Positions 45,889 through 55,799 are shown, counted from the stretch's first letter. The stretch is DNA of 64,000 nucleotides from Gp13-AA77 sp035949375 (GCA_035949375.1 DASZIG010000113.1:1-64000), one strand, 5' to 3'. Notes: generated by a model not told the origin, from the letters alone. Translations and numbers: made by a program.

Positions 45889-46784
45889 CCAAGCCCATCC
45901 ATGCCCCATCAAGAAAATGGGACCAGCGCATCGAACGCGCCCGCGAGTTGGCCGGCCAATATCCGTTTGCCGCTGAGATTCTGACCTTCTACTCGAAATT
46001 GGCGGCGTTCCAACGCGACTTTTGTTCCCGCCTGCAATCTACTCTTGGCCCCGCGGCCGGCGCTCAGTACGGACAGATCTCACCCGAGCTGAACCCTCGC
46101 GAGCTCGAGTCTCTAGTGACGCAGGTCCGGCCCTTTCTGGCCTTCCTCCAGCGCGAAGGAACATCTGCATTGGCCGGGTTTGCCGCCGGCTTCCAGAAAG
46201 GCGATCCTCGAGATTGGGCGCAGCTTCTGAAGCGATTCTGGCGCCGCGAGGAGCGCGAGGGCCAGAAGTCTGGCGCAAAGGACGAAGGAGCGCAACCCAT
46301 GCCTCCTGGTGCGGGGAAAGCGTCTTCCGACGACGATTTCATGAGATTCACCGCCTTGGCTTTTCTACAACCTTTCGCGGAGTACCTGGCTGGACGAACC
46401 GATATGACCGTGCCTGCCGTCCGGCGGCCTGTCTGCCCCTTCTGTGGCTCAAGACCCCTGGCGGGCGTTCTACGGCCGGAAGGCGAGGGCGCCAAGCGAT
46501 CGCTCATCTGCTCGTTATGCCGCACGGAATGGGACTACCTTCGAATCGCTTGTCCGGCATGCGAAGAATCTCGCGATGAGAAAATGTGCGTCTATACGGC
46601 TTCGCAGTTCGAGCAACTCCGGGTGGAAGCCTGCGAAACCTGCAGGACCTATATCAAGACCGTTGATCTCACCAAGAACGGCAGGGCGATCCCCGAAGTG
46701 GACGAACTTGCCGCCATCCCTCTCACCTTGTGGGCGGATGAGCATGGGTACGCCAAGCTCGGCCGCAATATCTTCGGCTCTTGA
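45885..46784 (+). CDS. fdhE: Formate dehydrogenase accessory protein FdhE
   Basis: The 299-residue protein has a helical N-terminal half and a C-terminal rubredoxin-like part with C-P-F-C-G-S-R-P, C-S-L-C-R-T-E-W, C-P-A-C-E-E and C-E-T-C-R-T-Y-I-K. These are four C-x-x-C pairs that bind iron. In E. coli FdhE interacts with the Tat-exported FdnG/FdoG and is needed for activity. Here it closes the operon, starting inside the fdoI stop. Confidence 0.93.
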   Translation: MTKPIHAPSRKWDQRIERARELAGQYPFAAEILTFYSKLAAFQRDFCSRLQSTLGPAAGAQYGQISPELNPRELESLVTQVRPFLAFLQREGTSALAGFAAGFQKGDPRDWAQLLKRFWRREEREGQKSGAKDEGAQPMPPGAGKASSDDDFMRFTALAFLQPFAEYLAGRTDMTVPAVRRPVCPFCGSRPLAGVLRPEGEGAKRSLICSLCRTEWDYLRIACPACEESRDEKMCVYTASQFEQLRVEACETCRTYIKTVDLTKNGRAIPEVDELAAIPLTLWADEHGYAKLGRNIFGS

Positions 46785-46827
46785 GAACAGTTGCGCGCCG
46801 ATTTTCAACCGAGTTGTCGGGCGGCAG

Positions 46828-46972
46828 CGACTTGGGACAGCGCCCCCGCGCGGGACCGGCCATCGCCGGCTTTCGCCGAAGCCGGAGCGGCCGCGAGGTG
46901 CGCGAGCGGCCAGTCTGGCATCGGGCCAGCAGCTATCCGATCCCTATTGGGCGGGGACGCTGTCCCAAATCG
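46828..46972. repeat. 145-bp element with 22-bp inverted-repeat ends
   Basis: The end arms at 46828-46849 and 46951-46972 are inverted copies with two mismatches in 22. The core of the arms is TTGGGACAGCG, and TGTCCCAA in the right arm. It lies between the convergent fdhE and tolC-like genes. It could be a MITE-like element or a strong bidirectional terminator. No clear target-site duplication is visible. Confidence 0.55.
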
Positions 46973-47043
46973 CTCCCGGCACCGGCTGGATGTTTCGACA
47001 GGCCGGGGCCGTGTCTGCTCACAAACTCCTTCTCAGCCAGGCT

Positions 47044-48375
47044 TCAGTGCAGCAGGCCGACCTGATACTGCAAGGCCGCATTTTGGTTCTGGTAGTCATA
47101 CTTCGCGTTAACGTCCTGGATCTCGGCCCCAGTCTCGTTGAGCTGCGCCTGATTCAACTCGACAATCGAGCTCAGGCCCAGGTTGTATCGCCCCTGGGCG
47201 AGGGCAAGGGAGAGCTGGGCTTGGTTCACAAGCTGGTCGGCCACGCTGATCTCTTGATAGGCGCTGGTAGCGTCTGCCCATGCCGCCCGCACGTCGAGCG
47301 CAATGCGTTGCTGTTCGTTTCGCAGGTCCTGATCTGCGGCCCGTGCCTTCATCGTGGCTGCTGTGCGGCGTGCGGCGAAGAGATGGCCATTGAAGACGGG
47401 GATATTCACATTGATCGCGGCCGCCTCGTAGTGATCTGGAATAGCATGGGGCAGGGTTAGTTGCGCGATCTCCGGGATGTAGCCCGCCACGCCCATTCCT
47501 TCCACCGTTGGAAGCGAAAGATCCCGCTCAGCCTTTTGAAACTTGTAAGCAGCGTCTCGATTGAGGCCAAGCGCGACCAGCTCCGGACGGCCCGCCATGG
47601 CCTCATTCACCAGGGGATCGGCCGCCGGCGGTGGCGGCGCGGGCAACGATTCCTCCTGAAGAGTGTAGGTCTGCTGCACGTCGGAGCCGAGAGCGCGGGC
47701 GAGTTGAGCGAAAGCCTTGCTGATGTTGTTTTCGGTGGTAATCTGCAACAGCCTGGCTTGAGCCAGGTTGACCTGGGAAAAACTGAGGTCGAGATTCGAC
47801 TTGAGTTTATTGTTCACCAGCGCCGTCACTTGATTCACAACAACCTGACGTTCGGCCACGGTCTGCTCAGCCACCTTGAGCAATGCCTGGGCCCGCTGCG
47901 CTTCGAAGAAGGCCTGATTCACCGCCAGCAACACATCGTACCGCGTGGCCTGCACGTTCTGCTGCGCGGCCTTGGCTTGGAGCCGCGAGCTTGCCACCAG
48001 GTTTGGCGTTCGGCCGGAGTCGGTAATGAGCTGGTCAACCGTTATGCCCTGGCCGAAACGATTGAACAAACGCGAATCCGTAAGGAACCCGGCTCCAATC
48101 CGAGTCTCCCGGTCCGCGACCGATCCCGTAACGCTGCCATAGACGGTGGGATAGTAAGCGGAAAGCTGCTCCCGGACCGCCTGGTTGCTGGCTAGTGCCG
48201 TGTACTGGGCGGACAGGACCTGCGGGTGGTTCTTTAGAGCCAAACCTTCCGCGTCTTTCAAAGTGAGGACAGGTGCTGCTTGAGGGGCCTGAGGAGTTTG
48301 AGGTGTTTGACCGGTAGCAACCGAAATTCCCGCGGCCAGCATGGCCGCCGAAAAGATGACCCATTTTTTCCTCAT
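47044..48375 (-). CDS. TolC-family outer-membrane efflux protein
   Basis: The 443-residue protein has a signal peptide (A-A-M-L-A-A-G-I-S-V-A-T-G) and two repeats of long amphipathic helices. It carries L-T-L-K-D-A-E-G-L-A-L-K-N-H-P, Y-Y-P-T-V-Y-G and G-R-Y-N-L-G-L-S-S-I-V-E-L-N-Q-A-Q, all typical of the OEP/TolC fold. It forms the trimeric exit duct for the RND pump encoded just upstream. It is the last gene of the adaptor-pump-duct operon, 113 bases after the pump gene. Confidence 0.92.
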   Translation of the reverse strand: MRKKWVIFSAAMLAAGISVATGQTPQTPQAPQAAPVLTLKDAEGLALKNHPQVLSAQYTALASNQAVREQLSAYYPTVYGSVTGSVADRETRIGAGFLTDSRLFNRFGQGITVDQLITDSGRTPNLVASSRLQAKAAQQNVQATRYDVLLAVNQAFFEAQRAQALLKVAEQTVAERQVVVNQVTALVNNKLKSNLDLSFSQVNLAQARLLQITTENNISKAFAQLARALGSDVQQTYTLQEESLPAPPPPAADPLVNEAMAGRPELVALGLNRDAAYKFQKAERDLSLPTVEGMGVAGYIPEIAQLTLPHAIPDHYEAAAINVNIPVFNGHLFAARRTAATMKARAADQDLRNEQQRIALDVRAAWADATSAYQEISVADQLVNQAQLSLALAQGRYNLGLSSIVELNQAQLNETGAEIQDVNAKYDYQNQNAALQYQVGLLH

Positions 48376-48488
48376 AGGACCTTAGTTCCTCCTGATTCGA
48401 GAATCGCCGCGACACCACCGGCGCAGCCCGGCAAGCCCACACCCGGCCAAGCACAGCGGGCAGTTATCGAGCGATTCAGCGTAAGCTC

Positions 48489-51400
48489 TTAACCTGGCGC
48501 CGCTTCACTCCCCGCAGCTTCGTCCCTCTTGCCGTAAATCAGCAGATAAGCCGGCGGCACCACGAAGATGGTGAGAATCACGGAAAACGTCACGCCACCG
48601 ATGATGGCCCAGGCGAGCGGCGTATACGCCTCGCTGCCCACCTCCAGCTTAAAAGCCATGGGAAGCAATCCCACGATGGTGGCGAGGGATGTCATCAGGA
48701 TGGGCCGTAGACGGATGCGGCACGCAGTTGTAACGGCTTCCCTCACGGTCTTTCCCTCCCCCCGGAGAATCCGGGTGAAGTCCACGATCAGAATGCTGTT
48801 GGAAACCACCATGCCGGTCATCATCACCACTCCCATCAGCGACTGAATGTTGAGAGTTGTCCCCGTCAAAAACAATGTGACGATTACGCCGATCAGGCCA
48901 GTCGGAATAGCCACCAGAATGATAAAGGGATCGATGAACGAGGCGAATTGGGCTACCAGAATAAGGTAGACGAGCAGCATCGCAAGAATGAGCCCCAGCC
49001 CGAAGCTCCGGAACGAAGACTCCATGGTGAGCACGAGCCCTCGAATATCCACGCGGAAGTTAGTGCCCGGCAACTTGGTGGCCGCGACGATTTTCTGAAT
49101 CGCCTTATAGGGCTTGCCCAGGTCTTCCCCTGATGGCGAGATGTAAATGTCGACGTCCCGCTCCAGCGCATAGTGATCCACCTCGGTCGGCGTGAGGATC
49201 GGAGTCACTTCCGCGACCTGATTCAGATACGTGGGCTGGTTCAGCTCGGGCGAGTGCAGCGGCATGGTTTCGAGATCACTGATGGATTTGATCTGATTAT
49301 CGGGATACTGAACCGTCACGAAATAGTTGTTGCCCGAGCGCGGGTCCACCCAATAGCTGGGCGCGATCATGATGTCTGAGGTCAACGACGTAATGAGATT
49401 GTCGATCACCTCCTGAGGGCTCAAGCCAAGCTCGCTCGCGCGCTCCCGATTCACATTCACCTGCAGGGCTGGGTAATCCATGTCCTGGGGAATATAAACG
49501 TCGCTGATTCCCGGCACCGCATGGAATTGCCGCGCCAGTCTCTCCGCGATCTCCCCGTCCTGATTCAGGTCCATTCCGCTCACCTGGACGTCGATAGGCG
49601 CAGGCACGCCCTGGTTGAGCACGGCATCCACCAGGCTCCCGGACTGAAAGTAGGTGCGAAGTTCAGGCAGTTCATTCTGGATGCGCTCCCGGACGCGCCT
49701 CATATATTCAAAACTGCTGATGCGATGGTCCGCCTTCAGGCCACACTGCACAAAAGCGGTGTGCATTGCCGCATTGGAGGTGAACAATGCCGAAAAGTCA
49801 GCCATGACGCCGATGTTGGAGACGATGGTGTTGAAATCGCCGGGCTCCACCGTCTGGCGGATGATGTCTTCGACCTTCTTCACATATTGCTCCGTGACCT
49901 CCAGGCGGGTTCCCGTCGGCGCCTTGAGATTAATCACAAACTGGCCGGCGTCCGTCCGCGGGAAGAAGGCGGTCCCGATGAAGGGATAGATGCAAAGGCT
50001 GAGCACGAACAGTCCGGCCAGGCCCACCAGAACGGCGCGTGGGTGATCGAGAGCGGTCTGGACTCGAGCCTGGTAGGCATCGAGCATGCGCTCAAATCTG
50101 GAGTTAAAGCCGGCATGGAAACGCTGGCCCCATGATGGGCGCTTCGGGGGCTGAGGTAGGGCGCCGATCTCGTCGCAATGGGATTCGGATAGTTCGCCTT
50201 CGTGGTGATGATGGAGGATCGGCTTCAAAATCCGGGAACAGTAAAGCGGTACCACGGATACAGCCACGAGATACGAGGCAAACAGGGAGAGCACGACGCC
50301 GGACGCGAGAGCCATGAATAGAAACTTGCTTACGCCATAGAGAAAAGTCACGGGAAAGAAAACCACGACGGTGGCGAACGTGATGGCGAGCACCGGCAAC
50401 GCCACCTCATTCGCTCCCTTTTCCGCGGCCACCGCCGGTGATTCGCCCGCCTCCATGTGGCGATAGATGTTCTCGAGAACGATCACCGAGTTGTCGATCA
50501 ACCGGGAAAAGGCCAGCGCCAGGCCGCTCAGCACCATGCTGTTGATGGACTTTCCGCCGAGATAGAGGCAGAAGAAAGCCACCATGACCGACAGCGGAAC
50601 GGAAAGAAACACGGCGGAGGTGGCGCGCAGGCTGCCCAGAAACAGCAGAATCATGAGCCCGGTGAGTACCAGGCCCATGCCGCCTTCGTGCATTACCGTC
50701 TTGATGGCCTGCTTCACGAACAATGATTGGTCGAACACAACATGCGCGCCCAGTTGCTGGGGAATGTCCCGCAGGCTCTTGATGGCGTTCCGGATTCCAT
50801 CGACGACCGCGATTGTGTTCGTATCCCCGCCCTGCTTCAACACCGGCACATAGACCGATCGCTGGCCATCCACGCGAACAATGTTGTACTGCGTATAGGA
50901 CCCGTCAACGGCCTTGCCCACGTCCGACAGATAGACCGAGCTCTGCCCTACCGTCTTCACAGGAATGTCGTTCAAGGCCTGGGCGTTCGGCACCTGCGCG
51001 TTGGTGTAAATGTTGTAGTCGAGCGGCCCGATCCGGACGTCGCCCGCGGGAAGGATGAGGTTCGAGGAGTCCACCGCGCGCACCACGTCCATGGGGCTCA
51101 GTTGGTGCGCCTGTAACTGCAGCGGGTCGGTATAGACCATGATCTGGCGGTACTTTCCTCCAAACGGCGGGGGCACGGTGGCCCCGGGCACGCCGGCCAC
51201 CTGGTCGCGGATCTGGTATTGCAGATAGTCGTGGAGTTGGGTCTCGCTCAGCCCTTTGCCTTCAACAGTCAGCAGGCATACTGGAATGCTTGAAGCGCCC
51301 ACCGCCAGAACCACCGGGGGCAGAGTACCCTGGGGCAAGCGCTTCAAATCCGCCATAGCCAGGTTCGCAATGCTGGTGACGTCGGCGTCTCCGCTGGTCC

Positions 51401-51686
51401 CCGGCTGGAAGTAGACTCTGATCAGGCTTACTCCGGGAAGGGAGCGCGACTCCATGTGGTCGATGGCGCTGCCGAGCGTAAAGAATCGTTCAAAGGTGTC
51501 GGTGATGTCGGCTTCAATCTGTTGCGGCGGCATGCCGTTATAAAAGGTGGCAACCTCCACCACCGGGATGTTGATGGGCGGGAACATGTCCACCGGCATC
51601 CGAACCACGCTGGAGACGCCGAACACCAGGGCAATCAGGCAAATCACGACGATGAAATAAGGGTGACGAAGCGAAAAACCAGCCAT
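48489..51686 (-). CDS. RND efflux pump, inner-membrane permease (HAE1/AcrB-like)
   Basis: The 1065-residue product has twelve membrane helices and two large periplasmic loops. The proton-relay helix reads L-I-D-N-S-V-I-V-L-E-N where AcrB has V-D-D-A-I-V-V-V-E-N, so the second aspartate is replaced by asparagine. In the tenth helix V-V-S-N-S-I-L-I-V-D-F replaces the segment with AcrB Lys940, giving serine. The following R-L-R-P-I-L-M-T-S is kept. The ATG follows the adaptor stop directly. The substrate is not predictable. Confidence 0.94.
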   Translation of the reverse strand: MAGFSLRHPYFIVVICLIALVFGVSSVVRMPVDMFPPINIPVVEVATFYNGMPPQQIEADITDTFERFFTLGSAIDHMESRSLPGVSLIRVYFQPGTSGDADVTSIANLAMADLKRLPQGTLPPVVLAVGASSIPVCLLTVEGKGLSETQLHDYLQYQIRDQVAGVPGATVPPPFGGKYRQIMVYTDPLQLQAHQLSPMDVVRAVDSSNLILPAGDVRIGPLDYNIYTNAQVPNAQALNDIPVKTVGQSSVYLSDVGKAVDGSYTQYNIVRVDGQRSVYVPVLKQGGDTNTIAVVDGIRNAIKSLRDIPQQLGAHVVFDQSLFVKQAIKTVMHEGGMGLVLTGLMILLFLGSLRATSAVFLSVPLSVMVAFFCLYLGGKSINSMVLSGLALAFSRLIDNSVIVLENIYRHMEAGESPAVAAEKGANEVALPVLAITFATVVVFFPVTFLYGVSKFLFMALASGVVLSLFASYLVAVSVVPLYCSRILKPILHHHHEGELSESHCDEIGALPQPPKRPSWGQRFHAGFNSRFERMLDAYQARVQTALDHPRAVLVGLAGLFVLSLCIYPFIGTAFFPRTDAGQFVINLKAPTGTRLEVTEQYVKKVEDIIRQTVEPGDFNTIVSNIGVMADFSALFTSNAAMHTAFVQCGLKADHRISSFEYMRRVRERIQNELPELRTYFQSGSLVDAVLNQGVPAPIDVQVSGMDLNQDGEIAERLARQFHAVPGISDVYIPQDMDYPALQVNVNRERASELGLSPQEVIDNLITSLTSDIMIAPSYWVDPRSGNNYFVTVQYPDNQIKSISDLETMPLHSPELNQPTYLNQVAEVTPILTPTEVDHYALERDVDIYISPSGEDLGKPYKAIQKIVAATKLPGTNFRVDIRGLVLTMESSFRSFGLGLILAMLLVYLILVAQFASFIDPFIILVAIPTGLIGVIVTLFLTGTTLNIQSLMGVVMMTGMVVSNSILIVDFTRILRGEGKTVREAVTTACRIRLRPILMTSLATIVGLLPMAFKLEVGSEAYTPLAWAIIGGVTFSVILTIFVVPPAYLLIYGKRDEAAGSEAAPG

Positions 51687-52946
51687 TTATTGACCCTCTT
51701 CCGCCCCGGACGCACTGACCGGTCGCGGTTTCACGATTTCGCCCGTCCGATAGCGGTTCTGTTCACCAAAGATCACGAGTTCGTTCTCCTCCAGGCCGGA
51801 CGTAATCTCCACGTCATCGGCGGTTTCCATTCCGAGCTTCACGTTGCGGGACTCGACGGCGTGCTGACCGTTGACCACCAGGACCGTTCCCGCACCCTCT
51901 CCCGTCCGCTCGACCGCCTGAATGGGCACGGCCAGCACGTTGACGCTCCGCACCGTGGGAATCTCCACGTAGGCGTACATTCCGGGCACAAGCTCGTAGT
52001 TTGCATTGGGAACCTGAACCTCGGTGTGCATGGTGCGGGTCTGCAGGTCGATCTGGTCTGAGAATCGCGTCACCTTGCCCTGAAATGTTCTCCTCAAGGT
52101 CGTTACACGCACCTGTACGGGCTCGCCGACCTGAACATCCGGAACCACGGTCTCTGGCACCGGAATCACCAGGCGTAGGAGATCGTTCTGGGACAGGTGG
52201 CACAAAGCCAAGCCGTTCTGGCTGGTCGACGTGCCGGCGGGCAGCAGGGCGCCGGTGTAGGCATCAAGCTCCGTCACGACCCCGTCAAAAGGCGCCGTGA
52301 TGCGCGCATAAGCATAGAGGGCTTGATCCTTTTGCAGCGTGGCCTTGGCGGCGGCAAGTTCCTGCTCAGCTGCAGACACGGCATCGCGGCTGGCGGAGAC
52401 CTCGGCGCTGGCTTCCTGATCCTTGCCCGCCGCCATGTCCACTTCTTCCTGGGCGACGAGACCCGGCTGGGTCTTTTGCACTCCGGCCAACCGCGTGGAA
52501 GTCAGGTGGGCGACCGCGTAAACCGACTGCGACCGCGTCAGCTCCTCGTGGGCGCGAGCCAAAGCTTGCTCGCTGCTCTGTTCGGCCGCTTTGTCGTGCT
52601 CTACTTCTTCTTCAAGCTCAGGAATCTCCAGCACCGCCAGCAACTGCCCTGTTCGGACGTGAGTTCCCCAATCGATATAAAGGTTCTTGATGTAGCCTGA
52701 CTCTTTGGCGTGAACATCAATCTCCTGAAAGGGACGGAACTCCGAGGCGATTTCCAGCTTGTTCGCCAGGTTCCGGCGCGTGACCTTCACCACCGGGACG
52801 ACCGGAGCCGCGCCCGATCCCGTCTTGGCCTCAGTATCTGTGGGCCGGGAGCAGGAGGGAAAGAGAAGGAGCATTGTGAGCAAGATCGCAATGCAAGCCT
52901 GCGCGAGCGCCTGGCGGAGCTCAACCTGGATTGGATGCGTTGTCAT
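51687..52946 (-). CDS. RND efflux periplasmic adaptor
   Basis: The 419-residue membrane-fusion protein has an N-terminal hydrophobic segment ending in F-P-S-C, possibly a lipoprotein site though the lipobox is imperfect. It has the biotinyl-lipoyl half E-S-G-Y-I-K-N-L-Y-I-D-W-G-T-H-V, a long coiled-coil hairpin (residues 120-215), the second lipoyl half I-T-A-P-F-D-G-V-V, and beta-barrel domains. It links pump and TolC-type duct. It is the first gene of the three-gene operon. Confidence 0.92.
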   Translation of the reverse strand: MTTHPIQVELRQALAQACIAILLTMLLLFPSCSRPTDTEAKTGSGAAPVVPVVKVTRRNLANKLEIASEFRPFQEIDVHAKESGYIKNLYIDWGTHVRTGQLLAVLEIPELEEEVEHDKAAEQSSEQALARAHEELTRSQSVYAVAHLTSTRLAGVQKTQPGLVAQEEVDMAAGKDQEASAEVSASRDAVSAAEQELAAAKATLQKDQALYAYARITAPFDGVVTELDAYTGALLPAGTSTSQNGLALCHLSQNDLLRLVIPVPETVVPDVQVGEPVQVRVTTLRRTFQGKVTRFSDQIDLQTRTMHTEVQVPNANYELVPGMYAYVEIPTVRSVNVLAVPIQAVERTGEGAGTVLVVNGQHAVESRNVKLGMETADDVEITSGLEENELVIFGEQNRYRTGEIVKPRPVSASGAEEGQ

Positions 52947-53053
52947 GGGTTCGTTTCCATCCCTCGAGCCTCATCTGGGCCGTAGCGTTCCGGAACCGTT
53001 TTCCCTACCTGCCCGATAGCTGGATGACCTCCCGGAGCTTTTCCAGTGAAAAG

Positions 53054-53317
53054 TCACCCGATCCATACCTTGTCCACATCCTCCAGGACCACGATGCGCG
53101 GCGGCGGCGCCTGAAGAACGTACCGCCATCAATCCGTGCGGTCCTGGTAGCTTCCGCCTTGCATGGGTGGGCTGCCGCTTCGTAGGCGCGCGGTGGCCGC
53201 GTAGCCGGTGTTGCGCAGCCTCGTTCCAAATGTCTCGATTGCATTCGAGACGGTACAGGTGTCGAGCCTCCGAAGGGCGTCGAGTTGCCGCTCACTCAGG
53301 AAAGGTCCAACGGCCAC
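53054..53317 (-). pseudogene. RraA-family gene remnant
   Basis: The frame reads S-E-R-Q-L-D-A-L-R-R-L-D-T-C-T-V-S-N-A-I-E-T-F, then after a missing piece G-Y-A-A-T-A-R-L-R and Y-Q-D-R-T-D. An in-frame TGA (53129-53131) follows where relatives have tryptophan, then W-R-Y-V-L-Q-A-P and V-V-L-E-D-V-D before a final stop. The pattern matches the N-terminal half of RraA-like (4-hydroxy-4-methyl-2-oxoglutarate aldolase-like) proteins. The C-terminal half is absent, so it is not functional. Confidence 0.7.
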
Positions 53318-53404
53318 GCCAACCTTCCTCTCCCAAAAACTCCGTTACCGGGGTTGATGAAATCTAAGACAAAAATGGACGCGACAAATTGTTTGAGAAA
53401 GAGT

Positions 53405-53782
53405 TTATAAGGACTTTGGGGGAGATCGGAGCGATGTGGGGCTAAAGAAATCGGGGGTTGCGACTGGCGGTTGATCGTATTCCCGGACCGCGATGACTTG
53501 AGGCCGGGGTTGATCGCTACGCAGGACTACAACGAGGACGCGCCGGACCGTTATCCGCGGCGAATCAACGCGGCGGCTCTCCCCGATCTTGCAGGTTTGT
53601 GATATCCAGTGGGAAGCATTGGAGGGAGGCAGCCCGAAGCTGTGCTTGGCCAGCGCCGCGACCGCGACGAGCCCGACCGACAACAGCAGGATGCAGAGCC
53701 GCCCGGAAGCGCTGCTGCGATTTCTCGCCCGCCTGGCTCCTTCCGCGCCGTGTTTCCACGCCGGTGTCAGGTGCACAGTCAT
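53405..53782 (-). CDS. Possible small single-pass membrane protein
   Basis: The product is 125 residues with one hydrophobic segment (L-C-I-L-L-L-S-V-G-L-V-A-V-A-A-L) near residues 30-45. The rest is basic and proline-rich, ending in F-F-S-P-T-S-L-R-S-P-P. The family is not recognised. The gene lies between the RraA remnant and the porin gene on the same strand and may be a short Acidobacteria-specific gene or a chance frame. Confidence 0.35.
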   Translation of the reverse strand: MTVHLTPAWKHGAEGARRARNRSSASGRLCILLLSVGLVAVAALAKHSFGLPPSNASHWISQTCKIGESRRVDSPRITVRRVLVVVLRSDQPRPQVIAVREYDQPPVATPDFFSPTSLRSPPKSL

Positions 53783-53915
53783 TTGAAGCGATATCCTAGC
53801 CTTGGGGATGCCTGTAGCTTCATCGAGACCGCAGCGCCCTGATATGAGAGCGTCCGGCCGCAGACGTTTACGTCATACGGCCGGGTATCACTCACCGAAC
53901 CTTCCGTGCCATCTG

Positions 53916-55721
53916 CTAAGGCAAAACGTACCGCAAGTCGACGTAGCCCATGCTCAGATGGGCGTCCTTCGGCCCCGACACCACCCAGGGGTCGCGCGTG
54001 ACATATGAGTATTGGGTGATGAGCTGCAAGGAGCCGTAATGTGGATTCTTCCAGAACGTCTCGATGATCCCGAAGGTGGGCTCCTGGATGCTCCGGTTCT
54101 GGCTGTTGGAAGAGCCAGGATAGCCGTACCCAATGTAGGACGGGGTGCTGGTCGGCGTGCTGTTGCAAGCGGCGGTGGTTCCGGGAGGGCTCATGGGTGG
54201 GATCGGCTGCACGTAGCAATTGATGCCGAAGTTGCGCCCAATGAAAATGCCGCCGTAGTAGCCATAGAACATGGTGCGCTTATTGATCTGGTACTCCAGG
54301 CCGGCGATCGCGGAGTCCGCGTGGACCAGCGATGGATGATAAACGCCGTTGGAATTGTAGTCGATTACGAAATTCGGGGCCAAGCCGTAGAGGTAGCGCC
54401 CGGCGCCATCGCTGTAAAAGGTGTTCACAATGGCGTGCAGGTTCTTGACCAATTCAAAATTGAAGTTTGCCGCAAACCCTCCGCCCTCAGCCGTGGCGCG
54501 CTCTTTGGCGGTGGGGTCATAGGTCCGCGTCGTGGTCAGCACGCCGGCGAACTCGATGTGCTCGTGCAGGTTGCCGATCATGGGGTCTACGGCCAGCTTC
54601 GCGATGATGTCCGGCGCCAGGTTCGGCGTGGCCGGATTGTTGGCGGCGTTCGAATTGGTGATCGAGCCGGATCCGTTGTCCCCTTCAGCCACCATGCTGC
54701 TCGGCACCGTCGCGTTTCCGTACAACTGCTGGGGATCTTCAATCGAGATACCAGCCGCGACGGTATCGGTAGGGTGGTAAATCAGCCGGAACTGCGCCTG
54801 GCGGGCCCAAGTCAAGCCAACTTGGTAGTTCGTGTCCATATTCTGCGAATAGAAGATATCGGAAGGGTTGGGCGAAAGCCCGTTGCGGTTCGGCGTCAGC
54901 ATGCTCCAAGACTGGCCGCCTAGGAACTCAAACTTGCCCTTGCGGGCGTCAAGCCAATAGAGCCGCGACCGCAGGGTGTTGGAGTTGCTGGTGACGTAAA
55001 CGTTCGGCGGAGCGAAGCCCAGGAAGTCAGCCTCAACGTGGGCGTGCAGGTCGAAGCCCTCAAACTTGCTGTTCACGTCCATGCTCAACCGCGAGTTCTG
55101 CATCGTGAAGCGTGTCTCCGACAAGTTTCCCGCCGTCGTGTTCGAATAGGGAATACTTCCGAACGAGCTTCCGATGCCGCTGCCGAGGTCTGTCGAGCGG
55201 CCAAACACGGTGAAGTCCATGAACCCGCCCGGTGTGAATTCGGCGCCGCCGATTTTCACCGAAAGCGGGCTTTCTCCCTGCTCATCTTGCGGTGAAGCTC
55301 CGTTCACGTAAAAAGGAGTTGTCCGGACTGGTTTGGAGGGCGTCGCCGCCGCCGCGGCTTCCGAAGCCTTGGGAATCACCGGCGTCAGGCTTGCCACCTG
55401 GCCGAGGCTGGCCGGTTTGGCCGGCGCGCCGGAGGTCGCCGCCTGCACGGAGGAAGCCGTCTGCGAGGAGGTCTGCGAAGCGTGATCAGCGCGGTCCAGC
55501 CGCGCCTTCATTTCCGTCATGGTTGCCTGCATCTGTTCGAGCTGCTTCTGCTGCGCTGCAAGCTGTTGCTTGAGGAGTGATACTTCATCGGTGGAGGCGC
55601 TGCTGCCCGCGTTGATCCCGGCAGGGGGCGCCGCGGTTTGCGAAAGAGCGGGAAGAGCACTGGCCGCGGCCATTGCAGCGATCAGCAGCGCGTATCCAGC
55701 TCCGGTTCTTCTTTTCTGCAT
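53916..55721 (-). CDS. Coiled-coil porin (DcaP-like outer-membrane barrel)
   Basis: The 601-residue protein has a signal peptide ending in A-L-S-Q and a heptad coiled coil (V-S-L-L-K-Q-Q-L-A-A-Q-Q-K-Q-L) at about residues 48-80. A linker with S-L-G-Q-V-A-S-L-T-P-V-I-P follows, then a barrel domain with F-T-P-G-G-F-M-D-F-T-V-F. It ends in V-D-L-R-Y-V-L-P. The architecture resembles DcaP-type trimeric porins, whose coiled coil stays in the periplasm. GAGGTG precedes the ATG. The upstream region holds four PhoP/PhoB-like repeats, so phosphate-starvation control is likely. Confidence 0.82.
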   Translation of the reverse strand: MQKRRTGAGYALLIAAMAAASALPALSQTAAPPAGINAGSSASTDEVSLLKQQLAAQQKQLEQMQATMTEMKARLDRADHASQTSSQTASSVQAATSGAPAKPASLGQVASLTPVIPKASEAAAAATPSKPVRTTPFYVNGASPQDEQGESPLSVKIGGAEFTPGGFMDFTVFGRSTDLGSGIGSSFGSIPYSNTTAGNLSETRFTMQNSRLSMDVNSKFEGFDLHAHVEADFLGFAPPNVYVTSNSNTLRSRLYWLDARKGKFEFLGGQSWSMLTPNRNGLSPNPSDIFYSQNMDTNYQVGLTWARQAQFRLIYHPTDTVAAGISIEDPQQLYGNATVPSSMVAEGDNGSGSITNSNAANNPATPNLAPDIIAKLAVDPMIGNLHEHIEFAGVLTTTRTYDPTAKERATAEGGGFAANFNFELVKNLHAIVNTFYSDGAGRYLYGLAPNFVIDYNSNGVYHPSLVHADSAIAGLEYQINKRTMFYGYYGGIFIGRNFGINCYVQPIPPMSPPGTTAACNSTPTSTPSYIGYGYPGSSNSQNRSIQEPTFGIIETFWKNPHYGSLQLITQYSYVTRDPWVVSGPKDAHLSMGYVDLRYVLP

Positions 55722-55799
55722 TCTTCACCTCAGAGTTGGTTTCTAAGTTCTGCGAAGCAACCTTCGATTGTCGGCAACTGAACATTCTCAGATTGGCAC

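Noticed and set aside
46444..47460. Long plus-strand frame crossing the end of fdhE and the TolC-family gene
   Set aside because: It is out of frame with fdhE and antisense to the clear TolC-family gene; it is a shadow frame.
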